Below are positions 46,655 through 55,539 of a stretch of DNA of 64,000 bases, piece by piece (within the stretch, counting starts at the first letter, position 1; every line of letters begins with the position of its first letter). Source of the stretch: Streptomyces asoensis (GTDB lineage: Bacteria > Actinomycetota > Actinomycetes > Streptomycetales > Streptomycetaceae); contig NZ_CP049838.1 in assembly GCF_013085465.1 (NCBI RefSeq), positions 2,542,001-2,606,000 of the forward strand, given 5' to 3'. Under the pieces are notes generated by a model that saw only the letters and a program-made list of their open reading frames with translations, made no database searches and was not told where the DNA came from. The translations under genes were made by a program, and so were the position numbers.

Positions 46655-47518
46655 TCAGGAGGCCGAGGCGGCGGCCGACGGGGACGCGGCCGACGCGTCG
46701 TACGGACCGATCCACTTCTCGTACAGCTTCTTGTAGGTGCCGTCGGCCTTCGCGTCCGCCAGCGCCTTGTTGATCGCGGCGACCAGCTTGGTGTTGCCCT
46801 TCTTCACCGTGAAGCCGTACTGCTCACCGGTGTTGAGGTTGTCGACGACCTTGAAGGCGTCGGCGTTGGCCTTGTCCTTCAGCCAGCCCTGGACGACCGG
46901 GAAGTCGATGATGACGGCCTTGACCTGGCCGGTGCGCAGACCGTTGAGGACGGCGTCGGAGGACTCGAAGGAGACCGGGTCGAAGCCCTGCTTCTTGGCG
47001 TAGTCCTCGCCGGTGGTCTGCGCCTGGGCGCCGAGCTTGACGTCCTTGGACTTCACGTCGGCGAGCGAGGTGACACCCGCGCCCTTGTCGACCAGGACGG
47101 CCTGGGTGGCCTCGAAGTACGGGTCGGAGAAGTCGACGTTCTTCTTGCGCTCGTCGGTGATGGTCATGCCGGCCGCGGCCAGGTCGCACTCGCCGGAGTT
47201 CAGGAAGGCACCGGTCTTGAAGTTCTCGAACGGCGTGTCGAGGATCTCCTGCTTCACGCCCAGGTCCTTGGCGGCCAGGTCGATCAGGGCCACGTCGAAG
47301 CCCTGCACCTTGCCGTCGATCTCCGACTGGAAGGGCGGGTAGGGCAGATGGGTGCAGGTGGTGAGCTGGCCCGCCTTGACGAGCTCGACCCCGCCGGCGG
47401 CGGTCTTGGAGCCGCTGCCGCCGTCATCGGTGGAGGTGCAGGCGGCGACGAGCATCAGCCCGGCCGTCACGGTGGTGGCGGCCAGGACGCGGGTCCGGCG
47501 GCCGGGGAGGGTGTTCAC
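46655..47518 (-). CDS. amino acid ABC transporter substrate-binding lipoprotein
   Basis: A 287-residue periplasmic-type binding protein (SBP family 3). The signal peptide ends in the lipobox LVAAC, so the mature protein is lipid-anchored at the membrane after cleavage before Cys27. The binding domain contains YPPFQSEIDGKVQGFDVALIDLAAKDLG, DLAAAGMTITDERKKNVDFSDPYFEA and a hinge at VVDNLNTGEQYGFTVKKGN. The spacing of these blocks is as in glutamine/cystine-type binders, with amino acid identity unknown. The C-terminus is an Ala/Ser-rich tail. Promoter elements lie 35 bases upstream. Confidence 0.93.
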   Translation of the reverse strand: MNTLPGRRTRVLAATTVTAGLMLVAACTSTDDGGSGSKTAAGGVELVKAGQLTTCTHLPYPPFQSEIDGKVQGFDVALIDLAAKDLGVKQEILDTPFENFKTGAFLNSGECDLAAAGMTITDERKKNVDFSDPYFEATQAVLVDKGAGVTSLADVKSKDVKLGAQAQTTGEDYAKKQGFDPVSFESSDAVLNGLRTGQVKAVIIDFPVVQGWLKDKANADAFKVVDNLNTGEQYGFTVKKGNTKLVAAINKALADAKADGTYKKLYEKWIGPYDASAASPSAAASAS

Positions 47519-47552
47519 GGCGGGCCTTCCTGTAAGGGAACTGTGGGTTCCG

Positions 47553-47580
47553 ATTATAAGGAGAAGTTTGAGGCTCTCAA
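47553..47580 (-). promoter_or_regulatory. promoter of the amino acid ABC operon
   Basis: On the minus strand TTGAGA (47575-47580), a 16-base spacer and a perfect TATAAT (47553-47558) form a strong vegetative promoter about 35 bases before the lipoprotein start. The surrounding DNA is unusually AT-rich for the window. Confidence 0.8.
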
Positions 47581-47680
47581 ATCAAACTGATGGTTACGGG
47601 GCCGCGCGACCTACGAAGTCACCGGTGGGGAGGACGAGGGGGGTGGGACACGTGCCGGTTAGTCTCGTCACCTCTACCCC

Positions 47681-48802
47681 GTGAGTGAAGAGAGCACCGC
47701 CGTGACACACCCGTTCCTGGACCTCGCCCCGCTGAGTGCCGCACGCTTCGCCTCGATCGAGGACCGGGTGGCACGGCTGCTGGACACCCGGCAGGACGTC
47801 GTGATCATGCAGGGCGAGGCGCTGCTGCCGCTCGAGGGCGCGATCCGCGGTACGGCCGGTCCGGGCACGACCGCGCTGAACGTGATCACCGGTCCGTACG
47901 GGCAGACCTTCGGGGACTGGCTGCGGGACTGCGGCGCCACGGTGATCGATCTGGCGGTGCCCTTCCACACGGCGGTGACGGCCGCGCAGATCCGGGAGGC
48001 GTTCGCCGAGCACCCCGGGATCGACTTCGTGTCCCTGGTGCACGCGGAGGCGGCGACCGGCAACACCAACCCGGTCGCGGAGATCGGCGAGGTGGTGCGG
48101 GAGCACGGCGCGCTGTTCTACCTGGACGCGGTCGCCTCGATCGGCGCGGAGCCGGTGCTGCCGGACGCGTGGGGCGTGGACCTGTGCGTGATCGGCGCGC
48201 AGAAGGCGATGGGCGGCCCGGCGGGCGTCTCGGCGGTGTCGGTGAGCGAGCGGGCGTGGGCGCGGATGGCCGCGAACCCGAGGGCGCCGCGCCGGTCGTA
48301 CCTGTCCCTGCTGGACTGGAAGGAGCGGTGGGTCGACGGCGGTCGCAAGGCGCTGCTGCACGCGCCGGCGCAGCTGGAGATGCTGGCGCTGGAGGCGTGC
48401 GTCGAGCGGATCGAGGCGGAGCGGCCGGAGACGGTGATGGCGCGGCACGCGTCCGCCGCCGCCGCGACGCGCGCGGGTGCGGTCGCGCTGGGCGGCGGGC
48501 TGGAGCCGTATGTGCGTGACGCGGCGGAGGCCGCGCCGGTCGCCACGACGCTGCGGACGCCGTCGGGGGTGGCGGCGTCGGAGCTGGTGGCCCGGGCGCT
48601 GGCGAGCGACCCCGCGCTGCCGCTGGCCGCGGGTGGGGGCGCGCTGGCCAAGGAGATGATCCGGGTCAACCACTACGGGGGCGACGCGACCGTCGGCGTG
48701 GTGCAGGGGTGTCTGGCGGCGTTGGGCGCCGCGCTGGCGGAGAAGGGGCTGGACGTCGACCTGGAAGGGGCGCGGCGGGCCGTGGAGGGCGTCTGGCGGT
48801 AG
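47681..48802 (+). CDS. class V aminotransferase-fold PLP enzyme (alanine-glyoxylate/serine-pyruvate type)
   Basis: A 373-residue PLP-dependent enzyme of the aspartate aminotransferase superfamily, class V. The cofactor region is DAVASIGAEPVLPDAWGVDLCVIGAQKAMGGPAGVSAVSV, with the Lys in AQKAMGG. FVSLVHAEAATGNTNPV lies before it. The reaction is probably amino-group transfer between a small amino acid and a 2-oxoacid. No Shine-Dalgarno is visible before the GTG at 47681. A second in-frame GTG at 47702 has a weak one and is a possible true start. It is divergent from the ABC operon. Confidence 0.8.
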   Translation: MSEESTAVTHPFLDLAPLSAARFASIEDRVARLLDTRQDVVIMQGEALLPLEGAIRGTAGPGTTALNVITGPYGQTFGDWLRDCGATVIDLAVPFHTAVTAAQIREAFAEHPGIDFVSLVHAEAATGNTNPVAEIGEVVREHGALFYLDAVASIGAEPVLPDAWGVDLCVIGAQKAMGGPAGVSAVSVSERAWARMAANPRAPRRSYLSLLDWKERWVDGGRKALLHAPAQLEMLALEACVERIEAERPETVMARHASAAAATRAGAVALGGGLEPYVRDAAEAAPVATTLRTPSGVAASELVARALASDPALPLAAGGGALAKEMIRVNHYGGDATVGVVQGCLAALGAALAEKGLDVDLEGARRAVEGVWR

Positions 48803-48881
48803 GTGCGCCGGTTCGCCGCCGGTTCGCCGCCGGACCGACTGACGAGACCCGTTGTCGGTGCCGCCTGTCATGCTGCCCCGC

Positions 48882-49409
48882 ATGACCACCGACACTCCCC
48901 TCACCCTCCCCGACGGCCGCCCCGTCCCCCTGCTGACCGGTGACGAACTCCCCATGCTGGAGAGCTGGTTGGCGTTCCACCGGGCCACGCTCGAGCTGAA
49001 GTGCGCGGGGCTGGACGACGAGCAGCTGCGGCAACCGGCGGCCGAGCCGTCCGAGTTGACCCTGCTCGGTCTCGTCCAGCATCTCGCCGAGGTCGAACGC
49101 AACTGGTTCCAGCGGGCGTTCGCCGGGCTCGACGTGCCGCCCGTCTTCGGGGAGGAGACCGGGTACGTCCTCGACTCCGGGCGGGGCCTCGGCGAGGCGC
49201 TGACCGTCTGGCGGCGGGAGATCGCGCGCGGGCGTGAGCTGATCGCCGGGCGGCCGCTCGAGGCCACCGGGCGGATCGCCGACGGGCCGATGGCCGGGCT
49301 CGAGGTCAGCCTGCGCTGGGTGCTGATCCACATGATCGAGGAGTACGCCCGGCACAACGGCCACGCGGACATTCTCCGGGAGCGTATCGACGGGGTTACC
49401 GGAGCCTGA
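48882..49409 (+). CDS. DinB-like (DUF664) metal-binding protein
   Basis: A 175-residue four-helix-bundle protein of the DinB/DUF664 superfamily. The three metal-ligand histidines appear in [15 protein letters not shown], in [14 protein letters not shown] (first His) and in [16 protein letters not shown]. The start at 48882 was used because an earlier TTG frame adds residues unlike the family. Members include mycothiol-dependent enzymes and unknown proteins. It lies before the ect operon with a 304-base gap and a hairpin, so it is likely a separate unit. Confidence 0.85.
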   Translation: MTTDTPLTLPDGRPVPLLTGDELPMLESWLAFHRATLELKCAGLDDEQLRQPAAEPSELTLLGLVQHLAEVERNWFQRAFAGLDVPPVFGEETGYVLDSGRGLGEALTVWRREIARGRELIAGRPLEATGRIADGPMAGLEVSLRWVLIHMIEEYARHNGHADILRERIDGVTGA

Positions 49410-49418
49410 ATTCCAGGT

Positions 49419-49461
49419 AATTCGCGAATTCCCGTCGAGTCCCCGTCGAGTTCCCGTCGGG
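49419..49461. promoter_or_regulatory. 12-bp palindrome and three 11-bp direct repeats upstream of ectA
   Basis: AATTCGCGAATT (49419-49430) is a perfect palindrome. It is overlapped by three head-to-tail 11-base units: TTCCCGTCGAG (49429-49439), TCCCCGTCGAG (49440-49450) and TTCCCGTCGGG (49451-49461). An 11-base period places sites on one face of the helix, as in response-regulator and SARP operators. The repeats do not fit the PHO box. They lie 250-290 bases before ectA and just past the DinB-like gene. Confidence 0.6.
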
Positions 49462-49517
49462 CCTTTTCTCGGCTTCCTTCTCGACGATCTTCTCGACCAT
49501 AGGTTTCCTGAGTTCTT

Positions 49518-49560
49518 CTGCCCGGATTCCCCGCACCTAAACGCGGGGAATTTCGGGCAG
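49518..49560. terminator. long hairpin between the DinB-like gene and ectA
   Basis: Inner 9-base arms ATTCCCCGC (49526-49534) and GCGGGGAAT (49543-49551) around ACCTAAAC are extended by CTGCCCG and CGGGCAG across a small internal loop. It lies 108 bases after the DinB-like stop and 154 before ectA. Likely a terminator; an attenuator in an ect leader from an upstream promoter is the alternative. Confidence 0.7.
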
Positions 49561-49678
49561 GTTTCGAGTGCGTGACGCATTGCACAAGCAGGGCGATATG
49601 CCCCATTCGCGGGGTGCAAAAGCGGATGAAACGGCAACCCATCCCGGTGGCATCACGGAATCACCACGGCCTCTCCAT

Positions 49679-49702
49679 GCGTTTTTGAATTTCCCTGGGT
49701 AA
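49679..49702 (+). promoter_or_regulatory. sigma-B-like promoter of ectABCD
   Basis: GCGT (49679-49682), a 14-base spacer and GGGTAA (49697-49702) fit the general-stress pattern GNNT-N14-16-GGGTA of Streptomyces sigma-B type promoters. The -10 ends 11 bases before the ectA ATG at 49714, so the mRNA would have almost no leader, and indeed no Shine-Dalgarno precedes ectA. Confidence 0.5.
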
Positions 49703-49713
49703 GTTCAATCCGC

Positions 49714-50220
49714 ATGACTGCCGCACAAGCAGACCTACGTATCGACCGCCCGTCGGTGGAAGACGGCGCAGCGCTCTGGCGTCTCGCGAAGGAATCCGGG
49801 ACGCTCGACCTGAACTCGTCCTACAGCTATCTGCTGTGGTGTCGCGACTTCGCCGCCACCTCGGCGGTGGCCCGCGCGGAGAGCGGCGAGCCGATCGGGT
49901 TCGTCACCGGGTACGTACGGCCGGAGGACCCGCAGACCCTGCTGGTCTGGCAGGTGGCCGTCGACGCCGCGCACCAAGGCCGCGGCCTCGCCGCCGCCCT
50001 GCTGGACGGGCTGACCGCGCGGATCGCCGCCGAACGCCCGCTCACCGCCGTGGAGACCACGATCACGCCGGGCAACACCGCCTCCGAGCGGTTGTTCACC
50101 TCGTACGCCGACCGGCACGGGGCGACCGTCACCCGTGAGGTGCTGTTCGACGCCGGTCTGTTCCCCGACGGCCCGCACGACCCCGAGGTGCTGTACCGGA
50201 TCGGCCCCCTCGCCTTCTGA
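49714..50220 (+). CDS. ectA: L-2,4-diaminobutyrate N-acetyltransferase EctA
   Basis: A 168-residue GNAT-fold enzyme that acetylates L-2,4-diaminobutyrate with acetyl-CoA, the second step of ectoine synthesis. Diagnostic stretches are RPSVEDGAALWRLAKESGTLDLNSSYSYLLWCRDF, the acetyl-CoA loop AVDAAHQGRGLAAALLDG and ETTITPGNTASERLFTSYA. It is first in ectABCD with about 60 bases to ectB. Translation probably starts without a leader (see promoter entry). Confidence 0.97.
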   Translation: MTAAQADLRIDRPSVEDGAALWRLAKESGTLDLNSSYSYLLWCRDFAATSAVARAESGEPIGFVTGYVRPEDPQTLLVWQVAVDAAHQGRGLAAALLDGLTARIAAERPLTAVETTITPGNTASERLFTSYADRHGATVTREVLFDAGLFPDGPHDPEVLYRIGPLAF

Positions 50221-50281
50221 CCCGCCCGCCCCGCCTCCGCCCGCCTCTCCTTCCGACCCCCACTCCGAGGAGCGTTTCGTC

Positions 50282-51553
50282 GTGACCATCACCCAGCCCG
50301 ACCTCAGCGTGTTCGAGACCCTCGAGTCCGAGGTGCGCAGCTACTGCCGCAGCTGGCCCGCGGTCTTCGACCGCGCGCAGGGCAGCCGTATGTACGACGA
50401 GGACGGTCACCGCTACCTGGACTTCTTCGCCGGTGCCGGATCTCTCAACTACGGTCACAACAACCCCGTGCTGAAACGGGCGTTGGTCGACTACCTGATG
50501 CGGGACGGCGTCACGCACGGGCTCGACATGTCGACCGTGGCCAAGCGGACCTTCCTCCAGACCTTCCAGGATCTGGTGCTGCGGCCGCGCGACCTGCCCT
50601 ACAAGGTGATGTTCCCGGGCCCGACCGGCACCAACGCCGTGGAGTCGGCCCTGAAGCTGGCGCGGAAGGTGAAGGGACGCGAGGCCATCGTGTCGTTCAC
50701 CAACGCCTTCCACGGGATGTCCCTCGGGTCGCTCGCCGTGACCGGCAACGCCTTCAAGCGGGCCGGTGCCGGGGTACCGCTGGTGCACGGCACGCCGATG
50801 CCGTTCGACAACTACTTCGAGGGCCAGGTCCCCGACTTCCTGTGGTTCGAGCGGCTGCTCGAGGACCAGGGGTCCGGCCTCAACAAGCCCGCCGCCGTGA
50901 TCGTCGAGACCGTACAGGGCGAGGGCGGCATCAACGTCGCGCGTCCGGAGTGGCTGCGGGCGCTCAAGGCGCTGTGCGAGCGCCAGGACATGCTGCTGAT
51001 CGTCGACGACATCCAGATGGGCTGCGGGCGCACCGGGGCCTTCTTCTCCTTCGAGGAGGCCGGGATCGTCCCGGACATCGTGACCGTCTCCAAGTCGATC
51101 AGCGGCTACGGACTGCCCATGTCGCTCTGCCTGTTCAAGCCCGAGCTGGACGTGTGGGAGCCGGGTGAGCACAACGGCACCTTCCGCGGCAACAACCCGG
51201 CCTTCGTCACCGCCACCGCGGCCCTCGAGACGTACTGGGCCGACGGGTCCGCGATGGAGAAGCAGACCCGGGCTCGGGGTGAGCAGATCGAGCAGGGGCT
51301 CATCTCGATCACCGAGGAGAACCTCGCCGACGTCAAGGAGTACCGCGGCCGCGGTCTGGTGTGGGGCCTGGAGTTCCACGAGAAGGCGCGGGCCGGACGG
51401 GTCGCCGAGCGAGCGTTCGAGCTCGGGCTGCTGATCGAGACGTCGGGTCCGGAGAGCGAGGTCGTCAAACTGCTGCCGGCCCTGACCATCACCCCCGAGG
51501 AACTGGACGAGGGCCTCAGCGTCATCGCCCGCGCCGTACGGGAGACCGTCTGA
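50282..51553 (+). CDS. ectB: diaminobutyrate-2-oxoglutarate aminotransferase EctB
   Basis: A 423-residue class III PLP aminotransferase converting aspartate-semialdehyde to L-2,4-diaminobutyrate with glutamate as donor. The PLP lysine is Lys271 in [13 protein letters not shown], and the cofactor Asp is in [36 protein letters not shown] and [15 protein letters not shown] are EctB hallmarks. GAGGAG ten bases before the GTG fixes the start. Length agrees with the family. Confidence 0.97.
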   Translation: MTITQPDLSVFETLESEVRSYCRSWPAVFDRAQGSRMYDEDGHRYLDFFAGAGSLNYGHNNPVLKRALVDYLMRDGVTHGLDMSTVAKRTFLQTFQDLVLRPRDLPYKVMFPGPTGTNAVESALKLARKVKGREAIVSFTNAFHGMSLGSLAVTGNAFKRAGAGVPLVHGTPMPFDNYFEGQVPDFLWFERLLEDQGSGLNKPAAVIVETVQGEGGINVARPEWLRALKALCERQDMLLIVDDIQMGCGRTGAFFSFEEAGIVPDIVTVSKSISGYGLPMSLCLFKPELDVWEPGEHNGTFRGNNPAFVTATAALETYWADGSAMEKQTRARGEQIEQGLISITEENLADVKEYRGRGLVWGLEFHEKARAGRVAERAFELGLLIETSGPESEVVKLLPALTITPEELDEGLSVIARAVRETV

Positions 51554-51603
51554 CGCCCTCGGGCACCTGTCCCTTCCCCCTACCTAGGAGGCATCGCACC
51601 ACC

Positions 51604-52008
51604 GTGATCGTCCGTTCGTTCAAGGACATCGAAGGCACCGACCGGCATGTGCGGGCGGCGTCCGGCACCTGGGAGAGCAAGCGCATCGTGCTCGCCCAGG
51701 AACGGGTCGGGTTCTCGCTGCACGAAACGATTCTGTACGCGGGCACCGAGACGTCGATGTGGTACGCGAACCACATCGAGGCCGTCGTCTGCGTCGAGGG
51801 CGCGGCCGAACTGACCGACCACGAGACCGGGCGGACGCACACCATCACGCCCGGCACCATGTACCTCCTCGACGGGCACGAGCGGCACACGCTCCGCGTC
51901 AAGGAGGACTTCCGCTGCATCTGCGTGTTCAACCCGCCCGTCACGGGGCGGGAGGACCACGACGAGAACGGCGTGTACCCCCTGTTGACCGAGCCCGAGG
52001 AGGTGTAA
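51604..52008 (+). CDS. ectC: L-ectoine synthase EctC
   Basis: A 134-residue cupin-fold enzyme cyclising N-gamma-acetyldiaminobutyrate to ectoine. The sequence [16 protein letters not shown] at the start, [29 protein letters not shown] (metal-site residues) and [16 protein letters not shown] are characteristic. AGGAGG lies ten bases before the GTG. The 3' end supplies GAGGAGG as ribosome-binding site for ectD, five bases further on. Confidence 0.97.
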   Translation: MIVRSFKDIEGTDRHVRAASGTWESKRIVLAQERVGFSLHETILYAGTETSMWYANHIEAVVCVEGAAELTDHETGRTHTITPGTMYLLDGHERHTLRVKEDFRCICVFNPPVTGREDHDENGVYPLLTEPEEV

Positions 52009-52013
52009 GCATC

Positions 52014-52901
52014 GTGACCACCCTCACCGATCTCTACCCCACCCGTGGCACCACCGAGGTGTCCGTACCCCGCCAGGACCCCGTCGTCTGGGGCTCCCCC
52101 GACACGCCGGGCCCGATCCCGGCGGCCGGCCTCCAGGAGTACGAGCGCGACGGCTTCCTCGCCGTCGACCAGCTGATCAGCGACGACGAGGTCACCGTCT
52201 GCCGACGGGAGCTGGAGCGGCTGGTCGCCGACCCGGAGATCCGGACCGACGGGCGGTCGATCGTCGAGCCGAAGTCCAAGGAGATCCGCTCCGTCTTCGA
52301 GGTGCACAAGCTCAGTCCCGTGTTCGCCGCGCTCGTCCGCGACGAGCGGGTCGTGGGGCGGGCCCGGCAGATCCTGGGCTCGGACGTGTACGTCCACCAG
52401 TCGCGGATCAACGTCAAGCCGGGCTTCGGGGCAGGGGGCTTCTACTGGCACTCCGACTTCGAGACCTGGCACGCCGAGGACGGTCTGCCGAACATGCGGA
52501 CGGTGTCCGTGTCGATCGCGCTGACCGAGAACCTGGAAACCAACGGCGGGCTCATGATCATGCCGGGCTCGCACCGGACGTTCCTCGGCTGCGCCGGGGC
52601 GACGCCCGAGGACAACTACAAGAAGTCGCTCCAGATGCAGGACGCGGGCACGCCGTCGGACGAGGCGCTGACCGCGATGGCCGGCGACTACGGCATCAAG
52701 CTGTTCACGGGCAAGGCCGGTTCGGCGACCTGGTTCGACTGCAACTGCATGCACGGGTCCGGCGACAACATCACTCCGTTCCCGCGCAGCAACGTGTTCA
52801 TCGTGTTCAACAGCGTGGAGAACACGGCCGTGGAGCCGTTCGCCGCGCCGGTCCGCAGGCCTGAGTACATCGGCGCGCGGGACTTCACACCCGTGCGGTG
52901 A
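52014..52901 (+). CDS. ectD: ectoine 5-hydroxylase EctD
   Basis: A 295-residue Fe(II)/2-oxoglutarate dioxygenase (PhyH family) making 5-hydroxyectoine. The iron ligands are His146 and Asp148 in FYWHSDFETWHAEDG, the EctD signature, and His247 in MHGSGDNITPFPRSN. Downstream arginine in the latter region binds 2-oxoglutarate. The gene follows ectC by five bases and is closed by a very stable hairpin, so the operon is ectABCD without ask or regulator genes. The cell can therefore make both ectoine and hydroxyectoine under osmotic or heat stress. Confidence 0.97.
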   Translation: MTTLTDLYPTRGTTEVSVPRQDPVVWGSPDTPGPIPAAGLQEYERDGFLAVDQLISDDEVTVCRRELERLVADPEIRTDGRSIVEPKSKEIRSVFEVHKLSPVFAALVRDERVVGRARQILGSDVYVHQSRINVKPGFGAGGFYWHSDFETWHAEDGLPNMRTVSVSIALTENLETNGGLMIMPGSHRTFLGCAGATPEDNYKKSLQMQDAGTPSDEALTAMAGDYGIKLFTGKAGSATWFDCNCMHGSGDNITPFPRSNVFIVFNSVENTAVEPFAAPVRRPEYIGARDFTPVR

Positions 52902-52927
52902 ACCGTCTTCCCCCCGCCGGCCGCGTC

Positions 52928-52978
52928 GGCAGGCCCGGACGCCCCCACCCGGATCGGGTGGGGGCGTCCGGGCCTGCC
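52928..52978. terminator. terminator between ectD and a convergent gene
   Basis: Perfect 24-base arms (52928-52951 and 52955-52978) enclose only GAT. It lies between the stop codons of ectD and the convergent aminotransferase gene and should end both transcripts. It is the most stable simple hairpin noticed in the window. Confidence 0.9.
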
Positions 52979-52992
52979 GGGCGTCGGGAGCC

Positions 52993-54045
52993 TCAGGCCG
53001 ACAGAGCGTTCAGCAGACGGTCGACGTCGGCAGGCGTGTTGAACAGGTGGAAGGAGGCGCGCAGATGGCCGGAGCGGTCGGAGACCTGGATGCCGGCGGC
53101 GGCCAGCTCGGGCTGGCGGAAGCCGAGTCCGGGCACCGAGACGATCGCGGAGCCGGGCGCGTCGACGGGGCGATGACCGAGCCCGGCGAGTCCGGCGCGG
53201 AAGCGGTCGGCGAGGGAGAGGTCGTGGGCGCCGATCGCCTCCACGCCGAGTTCCTCGACCAGTTCGAGGGAGCGGCGCAGTCCGGCGTAGGTGAACAGGG
53301 CGTGGGTCAGGTCGAACCGCCGTGCCGAGTGGGCGAGTTCGGCCACCGGGCCGTAACAGCTGTCCCAGGGCTTTTCGCCGGCCACCCATCCCGCGAGGAC
53401 CGGTGACAGCCCGCCGAAGTCCTCCGGGACCACCAGGAAGGCCGCACCGTGCGGGCCGAGCAGCCACTTGAAGGAGACGGCGGCGGAGAAGTCGTGGGCG
53501 TCGGCGTCCGCCGGAAGCCAGCCGGCGGACTGCGAGAAGTCGACGTAGGTGCGGGCGCCGTGCGTCCGGGCCGCCTCCCGCAGGGCGGGCAGGTCGGCGA
53601 TCCGGCCGTCGGCGGACTGGGCGGCGCTCACCGCGACCAGCGCCGTGCCTGGGCGGACGGACTCGGCGATCCGCTCCAGCGGCACGGCGCGGACCTTGAG
53701 GTCCCCGCGGACGTGGAACGGGTTGAGCACGGAGGTGAAGTCGTCCTCGGCGGTGAGCACTTCCGCGCCCGCGGGGAGCGCGGCGGCGATCACACCGGTG
53801 TGCGCGGCGACCGAGGCGCCCAGCGCCACCCGGGTGACCGGGACGCCGGCCAGCCGGGCGTACGCGGCCCGGCATGCCTCCACGTCCTCGTACAGCGGGG
53901 TCAGCGGTCTGCCCTCGGCGCGCAGTACCGCCGCCTCGTGCAGGGCGGCGACCGTACGGGCCGGCAGCAGGCCGTTGCTCGCCGTGTTCAGGTACGTGGT
54001 CTTCGGGGTGAACTCGGCGCGGACGAGGCTCTCGAAGGTCTCCAT
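52993..54045 (-). CDS. class V aminotransferase-fold PLP enzyme
   Basis: A 350-residue PLP enzyme of the class V (cysteine desulfurase/EgtE-like) fold. The start block is TYLNTASNGLLPARTVAAL. The cofactor region reads YVDFSQSAGWLPADADAHDFSAAVSFKWLLGPHGAAFLVV, with the Lys in FKWLLGPHG. The family covers desulfurases, kynureninase-like enzymes and EgtE-type C-S lyases; the exact reaction is open. The ATG at 54045 was preferred to upstream starts. It faces the ect operon across the terminator. Confidence 0.85.
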   Translation of the reverse strand: METFESLVRAEFTPKTTYLNTASNGLLPARTVAALHEAAVLRAEGRPLTPLYEDVEACRAAYARLAGVPVTRVALGASVAAHTGVIAAALPAGAEVLTAEDDFTSVLNPFHVRGDLKVRAVPLERIAESVRPGTALVAVSAAQSADGRIADLPALREAARTHGARTYVDFSQSAGWLPADADAHDFSAAVSFKWLLGPHGAAFLVVPEDFGGLSPVLAGWVAGEKPWDSCYGPVAELAHSARRFDLTHALFTYAGLRRSLELVEELGVEAIGAHDLSLADRFRAGLAGLGHRPVDAPGSAIVSVPGLGFRQPELAAAGIQVSDRSGHLRASFHLFNTPADVDRLLNALSA

Positions 54046-54141
54046 GGGTCCACTCTGCGACCCCGGGAACCCCTCGTCCATTGCCGATCTTTACGTGATT
54101 CCGCTAAGGAGAACTTATAGATCGGCTCTCACCTGCGGGTT

Positions 54142-54858
54142 TCACTGCTGCGGGACCGCGCATCCGTCCGGGCCGCAGGCCTCCGCGCCGCCGTCGTCGA
54201 TCAGCTTCAGCGGGGAGCGGTCGCCCCAGGCCTGGGTGAGGGCCTGGGTGAAGACCTCGGCGGGCTGGGCCCCGGAGACGCCGTAGGCGCGGTCGAGGAC
54301 GAAGAAGGGCACGCCGTTGGCACCGAGCTGGGCGGCCTCGCGCTCGTCGGCGCGGACCTCGTCGGCGTAGCGGGCAGGGTCGGCGAGGACCTCGCGGGCG
54401 GCCTCGGCGTCGAGACCGGCCTCGGCGGCCAGTTCCACGAGCCGCTCGTCGCCCTCGGAGAAGACGGACCGCTCCTCGGCGAAGTTCGCCCGGTAGAGGA
54501 TCTGGATCAGCTCGTCCTGCCGACCGTGCTCCTTGGCGAAGTGCAGCAGGCGGTGCATGTCGAAGGTGTTGCCGTGGTCGCGGTCCCGGGTGCGGTAGTC
54601 GAGGCCCTCGGCGGCGGCCTGGGCGCCCAGGTTCTCCTCGCCGGACTGCGCCTGCGCCTGGCTCATCCCGTACTTCTTGGTGAGCATGGCCAGTACGGGC
54701 TGGACGTCGCCCTTGGCGCGGCCCGGGTCCAGCTCGAAGGAACGGTGCACCACCTCGACCTGGTCACGGTGCGGGAAGGCCTCGAGCGCCTTCTCGAAGC
54801 GGGCCTTGCCCACGTAGCACCAGGGGCAGGCGATGTCGCTCCAGATCTCGACGCGCAT
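54142..54858 (-). CDS. DsbA-family oxidoreductase, FrnE-like
   Basis: A 238-residue cytoplasmic thioredoxin-fold protein of the DSBA/FrnE type. The active-site motif CPWC is at residues 11-14 in IWSDIACPWCYVGKARFEKAL, typical for FrnE. A helical insert (about 60-160) and the closing NGVPFFVLDRAYGVSGAQPAEVFTQAL block follow, where the cis-Pro lies in GVPFFV. The C-terminus contains a CGPDGCAVPQ Cys pair. It probably acts as a disulfide isomerase/oxidoreductase. Not exported, as there is no signal peptide. Confidence 0.92.
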   Translation of the reverse strand: MRVEIWSDIACPWCYVGKARFEKALEAFPHRDQVEVVHRSFELDPGRAKGDVQPVLAMLTKKYGMSQAQAQSGEENLGAQAAAEGLDYRTRDRDHGNTFDMHRLLHFAKEHGRQDELIQILYRANFAEERSVFSEGDERLVELAAEAGLDAEAAREVLADPARYADEVRADEREAAQLGANGVPFFVLDRAYGVSGAQPAEVFTQALTQAWGDRSPLKLIDDGGAEACGPDGCAVPQQ

Positions 54859-54961
54859 GTCTCGGCTCTCTCCAGGTCGTGCGGCTGGTACGGAGCTCCC
54901 CCGCGGGAGGTCCGCACGGAGGTTCCCTCCGGCGAGTGCATGAACGTTCAAGCAGGGCGTT

Positions 54962-55480
54962 TCATTCCCCGGTCGTTCCCCGCTCCTTCCCGGGTCGTTC
55001 CCCGGGCACCGCGTACCTCAGCCAGAGGTGGTGGTCGCCCTCGGCGGGCGGGTTCTCCGGGTCCGGGCTCCAGCCCTGCCGGGCGTAGAAGGCCTGGGCC
55101 CGCCGGTTGTCGACGTGCACGTCGAGTACGGCCGTGTGCCGCCCGTCCGCCCGCCACTGCTCGACGCAGGCCGTGTGCAGGGCCGTACCGATCCCCGAAC
55201 GCCAGTGGTCGGGGTCGACATGGAACTGGAACAGCTTGACCGTGTGCACGGGCGCGCCCTCCGGCGTACGGAAGGACGCGAGGCCGACGAGCCGTCCCTG
55301 CTCGACGACGCACAGCACATGGCCGTCGGGCCGCTCGATGGCCGAGCGCCAGGCGGCCAGCCAGTCGGTGCCGTCCTGCGGGGCACCGTCGGGGTAGTAC
55401 GTCGCCCGGGCGCGCGCGTGCAGCGCGACGACCCTCTCCGCCTCGGCGGGGACGGCGGTGCGGATCACCCGGTGTCCCAT
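54962..55480 (-). CDS. GNAT family N-acetyltransferase
   Basis: A 172-residue GNAT protein. The acetyl-CoA loop is WRSGIGTALHTACVEQW, followed by LDVHVDNRRAQAFYARQGWSP, the family's fourth motif. The start at 55480 has GGAG seven bases upstream; earlier starts lack this and lead into Arg-rich sequence. The target is unknown, and no partner gene gives a clue. It lies 104 bases beyond the DsbA-family gene on the same strand. Confidence 0.88.
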   Translation of the reverse strand: MGHRVIRTAVPAEAERVVALHARARATYYPDGAPQDGTDWLAAWRSAIERPDGHVLCVVEQGRLVGLASFRTPEGAPVHTVKLFQFHVDPDHWRSGIGTALHTACVEQWRADGRHTAVLDVHVDNRRAQAFYARQGWSPDPENPPAEGDHHLWLRYAVPGERPGKERGTTGE

Positions 55481-55539
55481 GACACGATCTCCGATCATGC
55501 AGGAGAGGACGAGCGGGCCCTCTTTGCGGTTCCGGCCGG

